Source: Geodermatophilaceae bacterium (GTDB taxonomy: Bacteria; Actinomycetota; Actinomycetes; Mycobacteriales; Geodermatophilaceae). Taken from it: a DNA stretch of 5,162 nt. The stretch lies in the NCBI GenBank assembly GCA_013811805.1, contig JACCUM010000308.1, positions 1-5,162 of the forward strand, in the 5' to 3' direction. Below the pieces are notes generated by a model. It saw only the letters and a list, made by a program, of their open reading frames with translations, had not been told where the DNA came from and searched no databases. The position numbers and the translations under genes are program-made. Positions 1-4,819 of the stretch are shown one piece after another (positions within the stretch are counted from its first letter, which is position 1; each line of letters starts with the position of its first letter).

Positions 1-126
1 GACTGGGCGCGGATCTCGGGCAAGAAGGGCGAGCGGATCGTCTACATCCGCACGCTGATCTCCGGCAAGGGCAGCGACTCGGGGCGGGCCATCGACACGG
101 CGACCAACACCGGGCAGTACCTGTAG
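1..126 (+). CDS. mpa: Proteasomal ATPase Mpa/ARC, C-terminal end (5' end outside window)
   Basis: This is the last 41 codons of an open frame that enters from the left edge and stops with TAG at 124-126. Its final residues are NTGQYL. A C-terminal Gln-Tyr-Leu is the hallmark of the mycobacterial proteasomal ATPase (Mpa, called ARC elsewhere), a hexameric AAA+ ring in the cytoplasm that recognises Pup through N-terminal coiled coils, unfolds the tagged protein and threads it into the 20S core. The QYL tail docks into pockets on the PrcA ring and opens the gate. The basic segment before the tail (SGKKGERIVYIRTLI) fits the end of the family. The AAA+ domain, OB domains and coiled coil are not in the window, so the call rests on the tail and on dop, pup and prcB lying just downstream. 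Confidence 0.9.
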   Translation, partial: DWARISGKKGERIVYIRTLISGKGSDSGRAIDTATNTGQYL

Positions 127-149
127 CGACTTGTAGCAGTGGTGCACCC

Positions 150-1073
150 GTGAACCGAAATCGATCCTGCAGAGGTTCCTGCCGCGGGCCCAGTTGGGGA
201 TCAGCGCGCCCGGGGTTACCGCTCGTCCTCGTCATCGTTGCCACATTGAGCACCGGGTGCGTGTCGACGGTCAGTGGTCAGTCATCGCCCCGAACGGCGC
301 TCGGCATGGCGTCTGCTGAGATCTTCGAGCAGGTGCAGGCACCGCCACTGGGTGGTTGTCTGGACACCGTTCGCGGCGGTAACGGGCCGCTGTCACCACC
401 GGCCACGCTGTCCTGCGCGGAACCACACGGGGGTGAGATCGCCAGGGTGGTCGAGATTCCGGCCGCCCTCGACGGCGACTATCCGACCGACGACGATCTG
501 AGCTCGGATGCCTGGGGGTCCCTGCTCTACGACAACGACAGTTGCGGCGACTACCTGCTGCCCAACAGTTATCTGGGTGCCCGCGAACAGGACAACCTAC
601 TCGTAGACGCGAGTGCCTACCTACCGAAGAGGGTGGCCTGGGAGGCCGGCGCTCGATGGCTGGTCTGTGTGGTGGAGTACCGAACCGGAGTCTTCGAGGA
701 CGTGAACGCTCCGGGCCGGATGGCGCAGGCGATGCGCGGCCCTGACGCCGCCACGTACCGACCGTGCTGGTTCGGGCCGTCGGTCCTGTTCGACGTGGTG
801 CCCTGCAGTCAGCCGCACGAGGCCGAGCCCACCGGCGACTATGTCGCAGCCGAGTTGGGAACGCCCTACCCGGCCGACCCGCTGTCGCGACAACCGTTGG
901 TAGATGAGTGTGACAATGAGGTGGTCGACTACCTCGAACGGGACATCCCGAACGGCTATGTGGCCGGCATCTACCTTCCCGCTGAACAGGACTGGGCGGC
1001 CTACCCCGAGGTTCAGTGCGTCATTCTCGACAGCAACGGCAGTCGTACGAGCGGCAGCGCCGTCGATGCCTGA
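150..1073 (+). CDS. Putative lipoprotein with two tandem septum-formation-type modules
   Basis: A 307-residue exported protein. The N-terminus has an Arg-rich start, a hydrophobic stretch at residues 23-36 and an imperfect lipobox LSTGC with the candidate lipidated Cys at 37, so it is probably anchored outside the membrane. The remainder contains two copies of one module. Copy 1 has Cys 70, 89, 132 and 173; copy 2 has Cys 206, 219, 254 and 290. Each has a C-x-x-P-H-x-x-E motif (CAEPHGGE at 89-96; CSQPHEAE at 219-226) and a YLP...W...C ending (157-173; 275-290). This resembles the actinobacterial 'septum formation family' (Septum_form) domain; the four cysteines per copy may form disulfides. 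Its molecular role is not established. The GTG start at 150 lies 23 bases after mpa and has no clear Shine-Dalgarno, but it gives a sensible signal peptide. It is unlikely to be a direct proteasome component, since Mpa and Dop are cytoplasmic. Confidence 0.78.
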   Translation: MNRNRSCRGSCRGPSWGSARPGLPLVLVIVATLSTGCVSTVSGQSSPRTALGMASAEIFEQVQAPPLGGCLDTVRGGNGPLSPPATLSCAEPHGGEIARVVEIPAALDGDYPTDDDLSSDAWGSLLYDNDSCGDYLLPNSYLGAREQDNLLVDASAYLPKRVAWEAGARWLVCVVEYRTGVFEDVNAPGRMAQAMRGPDAATYRPCWFGPSVLFDVVPCSQPHEAEPTGDYVAAELGTPYPADPLSRQPLVDECDNEVVDYLERDIPNGYVAGIYLPAEQDWAAYPEVQCVILDSNGSRTSGSAVDA

Positions 1074-1111
1074 GCCCACCGTCGATGCCGAAAGCGGCGA
1101 ACTGAGCCAAC

Positions 1112-1117
1112 TAGGCT
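1112..1117 (+). promoter_or_regulatory. Candidate -10 element of a leaderless dop promoter
   Basis: TAGGCT fits the actinobacterial -10 pattern TANNNT. It ends 6 bases before the dop ATG at 1124, so transcription would start at or next to the A of the start codon and the message would have no leader. The 50-base gap before dop has no good Shine-Dalgarno (only GAAG four bases from the ATG), which fits leaderless translation. I see no convincing -35 box. This is inferred from pattern and position only. Confidence 0.35.
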
Positions 1118-1123
1118 GAAGAT

Positions 1124-2632
1124 ATGAGCGTTCATCGGGTGATCGGGACCGAGGTGGAGTACGGCATCTCGGTCCCCGGCGAACCCGGTGCCAACCCGAC
1201 CCTGTTATCCGGCCAGATCGTCAACGCCTGGGCGGTTGCCGAGGCGCCCACCCTGCGCCGGCCCCGCTGGGACTTCGAGGAGGAGTCTCCGCTGCGCGAC
1301 GCGCGCGGATTCGACCTATCACCGGCCTCAGCTCTCGATCACAACGAGTTGGACGAGGACCCTGGCCTGGCCAACGTCATCCTGACCAATGGCGCCCGGC
1401 TCTACGTCGACCACGCGCATCCGGAGTATTCGACCCCGGAGGTGACCAATCCGCGGGACGGCGTGCTCTGGGACAAGGCCGGAGAACTGATCATGGCCGA
1501 GGCCGCGAAGCGCGCCTCGCGCATTCCCGGTCAGCCCCGGATCGGCTTGTACAAGAACAACACCGACGGCAAGGGAGCCTCGTACGGCTCGCACGAGAAC
1601 TATCTGATGCGTCGGCAGACCCCTTTCGCCGAGATCGTCACCCATCTCATCCCGTTCTTTGTCAGCCGCCAGGTGATCTGCGGGCAGGGCCGGGTCGGGC
1701 TTGGCCAGGACGGGCGCAAGAGCGGCTTCCAGATCTCGCAACGCGCGGATTTCTTCGAGGTCGAGGTGGGCCTGGAGACGACCCTCAAACGACCGATGAT
1801 CAACACCCGCGACGAGCCCCATGCCGACGCGGAGAAATACCGACGGCTGCATGTCATCATCGGCGATGCCAACCTCGCGGAGCTCGCCACTTATCTCAAA
1901 CTCGGAACCACCGCGCTGGTGCTGGCCATGATCGAGGACGGCGAGATCGCGGCCGACCTGCGGGTCGAGGAGCCGGTGACGACCCTGCACGCGGTCAGTC
2001 ATGATCCGTCGTTGACAGCTCAGATCCGGCTGTGCGACGGACGCCGGATGACGGCCCTGCAGTTGCAGTGGATCTACCACGAACTGGCCACCGCGTACGT
2101 GCACCACATGGGAGTCGACGACCCGGAGACCAAGGACGTCCTGGAGCGCTGGGCGGAAGTCCTGACCGACCTGGAACGAGATCCGATGTCGTGTGCCGAC
2201 CGGCTCGACTGGGTGGCGAAGCTTCGCCTGCTAGAGGGCTATCGGGATCGCGACGGCCTGAGCTGGGACGACTCACGGCTGGCCCTGGTCGACCTGCAGT
2301 ACAGCGACGTACGTCCGGAACGCGGGCTGTATCACCGTCTGGTGGCCCGTGGCGCCATGCAGCGACTTGTCTCCGAGTCCGACGTTGCCATGGCAGCACA
2401 TCGGCCGCCGACCGATACCCGGGCCTACTTCCGCGGTGAGTGCCTGCGGCGGTATCCGAAGAACGTCGCCGCCGCCTCCTGGGACTCGGTCATCTTCGAC
2501 CTCGGCGCGGAGAACCTGGTCCGGATCCCGACTCTGGAACCACGACGCGGTACCCGCGAACATGTCGGCGAACTGCTCGACCAGTGCACCGATGCCCGCG
2601 AACTGGTCGAGCGCCTCACCGGTAACCGCTGA
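1124..2632 (+). CDS. dop: Dop, Pup deamidase / depupylase
   Basis: A 502-residue cytoplasmic enzyme, close to the roughly 500 residues usual for Dop. It converts the C-terminal Gln of Pup to Glu and also cleaves Pup from substrate lysines, using ATP as a cofactor. It has the carboxylate-amine ligase / glutamine synthetase-like fold. Visible motifs: GTEVEYGIS at 8-16, with the metal-binding Glu10; the Dop-specific loop region near 48-85, which PafA lacks; TNGARLYVDHAHPEYS at 88-103, with Asp96 at the catalytic aspartate position; YKNNTDGKGASYGSHENYL at 143-161; NTRDEPHAD at 227-235; and SWDSVIFDLG near 452-461 in the C-terminal domain. The Dop loop and the Gln-ended Pup encoded downstream favour Dop over PafA. 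All expected motifs are intact. The ATG at 1124 puts GTEVEYG at its usual distance from the N-terminus. The next gene begins 4 bases after the stop. Confidence 0.97.
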   Translation: MSVHRVIGTEVEYGISVPGEPGANPTLLSGQIVNAWAVAEAPTLRRPRWDFEEESPLRDARGFDLSPASALDHNELDEDPGLANVILTNGARLYVDHAHPEYSTPEVTNPRDGVLWDKAGELIMAEAAKRASRIPGQPRIGLYKNNTDGKGASYGSHENYLMRRQTPFAEIVTHLIPFFVSRQVICGQGRVGLGQDGRKSGFQISQRADFFEVEVGLETTLKRPMINTRDEPHADAEKYRRLHVIIGDANLAELATYLKLGTTALVLAMIEDGEIAADLRVEEPVTTLHAVSHDPSLTAQIRLCDGRRMTALQLQWIYHELATAYVHHMGVDDPETKDVLERWAEVLTDLERDPMSCADRLDWVAKLRLLEGYRDRDGLSWDDSRLALVDLQYSDVRPERGLYHRLVARGAMQRLVSESDVAMAAHRPPTDTRAYFRGECLRRYPKNVAAASWDSVIFDLGAENLVRIPTLEPRRGTREHVGELLDQCTDARELVERLTGNR

Positions 2633-2636
2633 AGCG

Positions 2637-3146
2637 GTGGCCGAGGGACTGCTGCCTGACGAGGTCGTCTCGACCGCGGGCGAGCGAGCCATGCTCGAAG
2701 CGTTCCTGGATCTTTACCGTGGCGAGGTCGTCGGCAAGATCGCTGGACTCTCCGAGGGGGACGCCCGACGGCGACTCGTACCCTCATTGACCACCGTGGG
2801 CGGTGTCCTCAAGCACCTGCGCTGGGTGGAGGTCGGCTGGTTCCACCAGGTTCTCGGCGCGCGTTCCGGGGACAATCGCCGTGCTCATGAACGACGCTCG
2901 GAGTTCGTGCTCGAACAGCATGAGACGGTTGATTCTCTGGTCGCCGAGTACCGCGCCGCCTGTGCGACGTCGCGTTCGTTGGCAGCCGACTGTTCACTCG
3001 ATGCGGCCTTGCCGCATGACGGGATGGGGCAGGTGTCGGTGCGCTGGATCTACGTGCACATGATCGAGGAGACGGCTCGGCACGCCGGTCAACTGGACAT
3101 CCTGCGCGAACAGATCGACGCCGCTGTCGCGCGCGAGCACGGGTGA
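2637..3146 (+). CDS. DinB-like (DUF664-type) putative metal-binding protein
   Basis: A 169-residue protein from the GTG at 2637. It matches the DinB/DUF664 four-helix-bundle family: LKHLRWVEVGWF at 58-69 and YVHMIEETARHAGQLDILRE at 139-158 supply His60, His141 and His149, the usual metal-ligand triad. Relatives include thiol-dependent metalloenzymes (mycothiol or bacillithiol S-transferases), but many members have no known reaction and none is assigned here. Start choice: the frame is open much further upstream inside dop, and an ATG at 2592 is possible. GTG 2637 gives the usual family length and lies 4 bases after the dop stop, which suggests coupled translation; there is no strong Shine-Dalgarno. 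The TGA overlaps the GTG of the next gene. Operon position ties it to dop, but nothing shows a role in pupylation. Confidence 0.85.
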   Translation: MAEGLLPDEVVSTAGERAMLEAFLDLYRGEVVGKIAGLSEGDARRRLVPSLTTVGGVLKHLRWVEVGWFHQVLGARSGDNRRAHERRSEFVLEQHETVDSLVAEYRAACATSRSLAADCSLDAALPHDGMGQVSVRWIYVHMIEETARHAGQLDILREQIDAAVAREHG

Positions 3147-3610
3147 CGATCAACCTCACCCGTACGGTCGAATGTGTGAATGGCACCTGGGATCCGGCAT
3201 CGCCGGGCGTTCTCGCGCTGCCGTCGGGACGGCTCGTACGGGGCCGGGGCTTGGGTCGACCAGTACCCGACGGACCGCCGCCCCACTTCGCCGTGTATCT
3301 GCTCGGCAGTCCGCCCCCGGCCGTCGAATGGGAGGCTCGGTGGCTCCGGTGGCCTGACTTCGGATTGCCGCGAGATCGCACACAGGCACGGGAGGCCCTT
3401 CGGGAGGCATGGCATCGAGCCGAGTTCCATCGGGTCGAAATCGCTTGCCGTGGTGGTCGCGGGCGAACCGGCACCGCGCTGGCCTGCCTGGCTGTCCTGG
3501 ACGGCGTACCCCCGGAGGGGGCAGTGGCCTACGTGCGCGATCGCTTCGACGCCCATGCCATCGAGACGTGGTGGCAGCGGCGCTATGTACGGGATTTTCC
3601 GGGACGGTAG
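3143..3610 (+). CDS. Small protein-tyrosine/dual-specificity phosphatase-like protein
   Basis: A 155-residue cytoplasmic protein. ACRGGRGRTGTALACLAVL at 101-119 contains the phosphatase loop C-x5-R-T, with nucleophile Cys102 and phosphate-binding Arg108. WPDF at 70-73 is a plausible WPD loop with Asp72 as general acid. Spacing and order match cysteine-dependent tyrosine or dual-specificity phosphatases. The residue before the catalytic Cys is Ala, where classical enzymes have His; that His tunes the Cys pKa, so activity or substrate may differ. I recognise this as a conserved actinobacterial type, but no substrate is known to me. The GTG start at 3143 overlaps the preceding TGA in the sequence GTGA (4-base overlap), a strong sign of translational coupling with the DinB-like gene. 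The protein ends RRYVRDFPGR, followed by 116 bases before pup. Confidence 0.82.
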   Translation: MTINLTRTVECVNGTWDPASPGVLALPSGRLVRGRGLGRPVPDGPPPHFAVYLLGSPPPAVEWEARWLRWPDFGLPRDRTQAREALREAWHRAEFHRVEIACRGGRGRTGTALACLAVLDGVPPEGAVAYVRDRFDAHAIETWWQRRYVRDFPGR

Positions 3611-3617
3611 CGGACGC

Positions 3618-3650
3618 GCCGATCCTGCCGAGAACGAGCCGATCCTGTCG
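3618..3650 (+). repeat. Two direct repeats spaced 20 bp, upstream of pup
   Basis: GCCGATCCTG occurs at 3618-3627 and again at 3638-3647. The match extends to 13 bases with one mismatch (GCCGATCCTGCCG and GCCGATCCTGTCG). The start-to-start distance is exactly 20 bp, about two DNA turns, so both copies face the same side. They lie in the noncoding gap between the phosphatase-like gene and pup, and the second copy falls near where the -35 region of the candidate pup promoter would be. This could be a binding site for a dimeric regulator. No regulator can be named from sequence. Confidence 0.5.
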
Positions 3651-3661
3651 CAAGCCGCGGG

Positions 3662-3667
3662 TAGTGT
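3662..3667 (+). promoter_or_regulatory. Candidate -10 element for pup
   Basis: TAGTGT fits the actinobacterial TANNNT pattern and lies 59 bases before the pup ATG, in the only sizeable gap (116 bases) between dop and pup. A start of transcription near 3673-3675 would fall within the 10-base palindrome TCTCCGGAGA (3672-3681). I see no good -35 box at 16-18 bases upstream; the second direct repeat lies there instead. Pup is needed in larger amounts than Dop, so a separate promoter is plausible, but this call is pattern-based only. Confidence 0.3.
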
Positions 3668-3714
3668 CAGGTCTCCGGAGAGTTCGACCACGCGCCGGAT
3701 GACGCGAGGACAGG

Positions 3715-3719
3715 GGAGG
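3715..3719 (+). promoter_or_regulatory. Strong ribosome binding site of pup
   Basis: GGAGG within a purine-rich run (GGGGAGGAGAAG, 3713-3724), 7 bases before the ATG at 3727. This is the best Shine-Dalgarno among the upstream starts: the lipoprotein, dop, DinB-like and phosphatase-like starts have weak or no sites. It fixes the pup start and suggests high translation of this small tag. Confidence 0.85.
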
Positions 3720-3726
3720 AGAAGCG

Positions 3727-3936
3727 ATGGCGACACGGGACACCGGCGGTCAGCAGCAGCGCAGCCGGGCCAAGGAAGAAGACGTCGAAGTAGAGGCCAG
3801 CGTCGACATCACAGCCGGCGAGCGGCACGAAAAGATGTCCGGGGATATCGACGCGATTCTTGACGATATCGACGAGGTGCTCGAGGAGAATTCGGAGGAG
3901 TTCGTGAGGCAGTATGTACAAAAAGGAGGCCAGTGA
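3727..3936 (+). CDS. pup: Pup, prokaryotic ubiquitin-like protein
   Basis: A 69-residue, strongly acidic, Lys-poor small protein. It is the tag that PafA attaches through its C-terminus to substrate lysines. It ends YVQKGGQ; the last residue is Gln, so Dop must deamidate it to Glu before ligation, in keeping with dop being in the same locus. Residues 34-69 (HEKMSGDIDAILDDIDEVLEEN, then SEEFVRQYVQKGGQ) form the conserved part that folds as a helix on the Mpa coiled coil and is held by Dop and PafA. Residues 1-33 are Gln/Glu/Arg-rich and probably disordered; this part helps engage the Mpa pore. Length is near the usual 60-70 residues. The last codons (TAT GTA CAA AAA GGA) are low-GC choices for this genome, apparently because they contain the Shine-Dalgarno of the next gene. 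Confidence 0.98.
   Translation: MATRDTGGQQQRSRAKEEDVEVEASVDITAGERHEKMSGDIDAILDDIDEVLEENSEEFVRQYVQKGGQ
3925..3929 (+). promoter_or_regulatory. Shine-Dalgarno of the endonuclease VII-like gene, inside the pup tail codons
   Basis: AAAAGGAGG ends at 3929, 7 bases before the ATG at 3937, which directly follows the pup TGA (3934-3936). The GGAGG is made of the Gly67-Gly68 codons GGA GGC, preceded by the Lys66 codon AAA. The spacing is identical to that of pup's own site. It strongly supports initiation at 3937, in the frame that later encodes the HNH domain. Confidence 0.75.
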
Positions 3937-4698
3937 ATGCACATATTGTACGGTGATAGTTGCCTCTTCCACGACTGGCCCCTGCGATCTCTCCAATGGT
4001 GGAGAAGCGCTGCCTGGACTGTGAACGAGTCCAGCCGGCCGTCAGATTTCACTCGGATGTCCGACGGGCGGCCGGATTGGCGTTCTATTGCAAGTCCTGC
4101 GCGGCATTACGGAGCGAGAAGAGCCGCCGGCCGAGGCGTATCCCCAAGAAGATTGCCACCAAGCGAGGTGGCAGACGGCGGCAAGTGGTGCCCCGACTGC
4201 GCTCAGATCAAACCGGCCGACGACTTTCCGCGGACACGTGCTAATTCCGTCACGGGGCTACACACCTACTGCAAGCCGGGTCACAACGTGCGGGGCAAGC
4301 TCAGTAAAGAGAAAGTGGGGGGATCTCGGACCTATCACCTGAAGCGGCGGTACGGCATTATCGCCGCAGACGCGGACGCCAGGCACGCCGAGCAGGACGG
4401 CCTGTGCGCGCTCTGTCGCATGGCGCCGGCGGCGCAGGTGGATCATGATCACGCTACGGGCAAGGTCCGAGGTCTGTTGTGCTTCAACTGCAACGGCGGG
4501 CTCGGCCAGTTCAACGATCGGATCGACGTCCTCGAGGCGGCGGTTGATTACCTGAACGCTCACAACTACGCGGCGAACGCACCCTCCCAGGCCACCTCGC
4601 CACCGTCACAGTACCGGTGGCCGGGAGTGATCGAGCTGTTTCCGCACCACGGCCGCTCCATCGAGGTCGAACCGTGGCGGCACACCGTCAGCGCCTGA
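3937..4698 (+). CDS. Endonuclease VII-type HNH protein; N-terminal ~77 codons probably out of frame
   Basis: The open frame from the ATG at 3937 gives 253 residues. The C-terminal half is clearly a phage T4 endonuclease VII-like HNH/beta-beta-alpha-metal domain: CALC at 157-160, VDHDH at 168-172, and RGLLCFNCN at 178-186 with the two CxxC zinc pairs and the Asn after the last Cys. Before it lies a knuckle-like module, WCPDC at 84-88 with YCKPGH at 111-116, whose expected fourth Cys is Gly115. T4 endonuclease VII resolves branched DNA; the substrate here is unknown. Residues 1 to about 77 do not look like the family: a good CxxC...CxxC module is encoded over the same bases in another frame (3996-4167). 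The ATG at 3937 has an excellent Shine-Dalgarno inside pup and abuts its stop. Either the gene carries an indel (real or a sequence error) or ribosomes shift frame. Confidence is high for the HNH domain and low for the N-terminus. Confidence 0.75.
   Translation: MHILYGDSCLFHDWPLRSLQWWRSAAWTVNESSRPSDFTRMSDGRPDWRSIASPARHYGARRAAGRGVSPRRLPPSEVADGGKWCPDCAQIKPADDFPRTRANSVTGLHTYCKPGHNVRGKLSKEKVGGSRTYHLKRRYGIIAADADARHAEQDGLCALCRMAPAAQVDHDHATGKVRGLLCFNCNGGLGQFNDRIDVLEAAVDYLNAHNYAANAPSQATSPPSQYRWPGVIELFPHHGRSIEVEPWRHTVSA
3996..4167 (+). pseudogene. Displaced first zinc-knuckle module of the endonuclease VII-like gene (other frame)
   Basis: In the frame of the ATG at 3996, the sequence encodes MVEKRCLDCERVQPAVRF, then a stretch to AFYCKSC, then a basic linker RRPRRIPKKIATKR. 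Cys 6, 9, 32 and 35 form a CxxC...CxxC knuckle that aligns with the second module in the HNH frame: C-x-D-C-x-x-(V/I)-(Q/K)-P-A-x-x-F and (F/T)-Y-C-K. By hand count, third codon positions here are about 75% G/C in this frame against about 56% in the HNH frame, so this looks like the ancestral coding frame. It runs on to a TAA at 4242-4244 but stops resembling the family near 4167. Dropping one G at 4167-4168 would join it to the HNH frame and give a protein of about 233 residues. The ATG has no Shine-Dalgarno, and TGA TAG (3954-3959) closes this frame just upstream. Confidence 0.6.
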
Positions 4699-4739
4699 TC
4701 GCCTGGGTCGCCCGTACCGAGGCCACACCAGCCCGCGGG

Positions 4740-4745
4740 TAGGGT
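4740..4745 (+). promoter_or_regulatory. Candidate -10 element upstream of prcB
   Basis: TAGGGT fits the actinobacterial TANNNT pattern, 42 bases after the stop of the HNH gene and 74 bases before the prcB start. Initiation near 4752 would give a leader of roughly 68 bases containing the hairpin at 4757-4782. No clear -35 box is visible. Read-through from pup is equally possible. Confidence 0.22.
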
Positions 4746-4756
4746 TTCACCCAGAG

Positions 4757-4782
4757 GTCCGGGCGCCCTGAACGCGCCGGAC
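4757..4782 (+). other. GC-rich hairpin in the gap before prcB
   Basis: GTCCGG (4757-4762) and CGC (4764-4766) pair with GCG (4774-4776) and CCGGAC (4777-4782), giving nine base pairs, one bulged G at 4763 and a 7-base loop. It is not followed by a T-run, so it is not a classical intrinsic terminator. It could act in message processing, stability or attenuation between the nuclease gene and prcB. Confidence 0.4.
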
Positions 4783-4819
4783 GGCGAGGCATCTTCCAAG
4801 CTGGGCGAAGGGCGGGTTC

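Noticed and set aside
621..1079. 152-codon minus-strand frame opposite the lipoprotein gene
   Set aside because: The + strand protein shows a signal sequence and repeated Cys modules; the antisense product has no recognisable features.
1328..2107. 259-codon open frame on the minus strand opposite dop
   Set aside because: It lies entirely over a fully conserved dop and has no recognisable motif. Long antisense frames are common opposite GC-rich genes.
2349..2636. Long N-terminal extension of the DinB-like gene inside dop
   Set aside because: The extra residues are the out-of-frame shadow of dop and lack family similarity. GTG 2637 gives the normal family length.
3089..3743. Two long minus-strand frames (215 and 195 codons) opposite the phosphatase-like gene and the pup upstream region
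   Set aside because: Composition is Arg/Pro-rich shadow sequence with no domain features; the + strand gene has clear catalytic motifs and coupled start.
3180..3863. 227-codon + strand frame overlapping the phosphatase-like gene and most of pup
   Set aside because: It runs out of frame through two well-supported genes, is rich in Arg and low-complexity residues, and has no Shine-Dalgarno.
4138..4150. Programmed +1 frameshift at the CCCC run
   Set aside because: The slip is possible (CCC to CCA pairing), but no in-frame stop, rare pause codon or downstream structure is evident. An indel is the simpler explanation, so it is kept only as an alternative.
4757..4800. Intrinsic terminator before prcB
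   Set aside because: The hairpin is real on paper, but the following bases (GGCGAGGCATCTTCC) lack a T-run.
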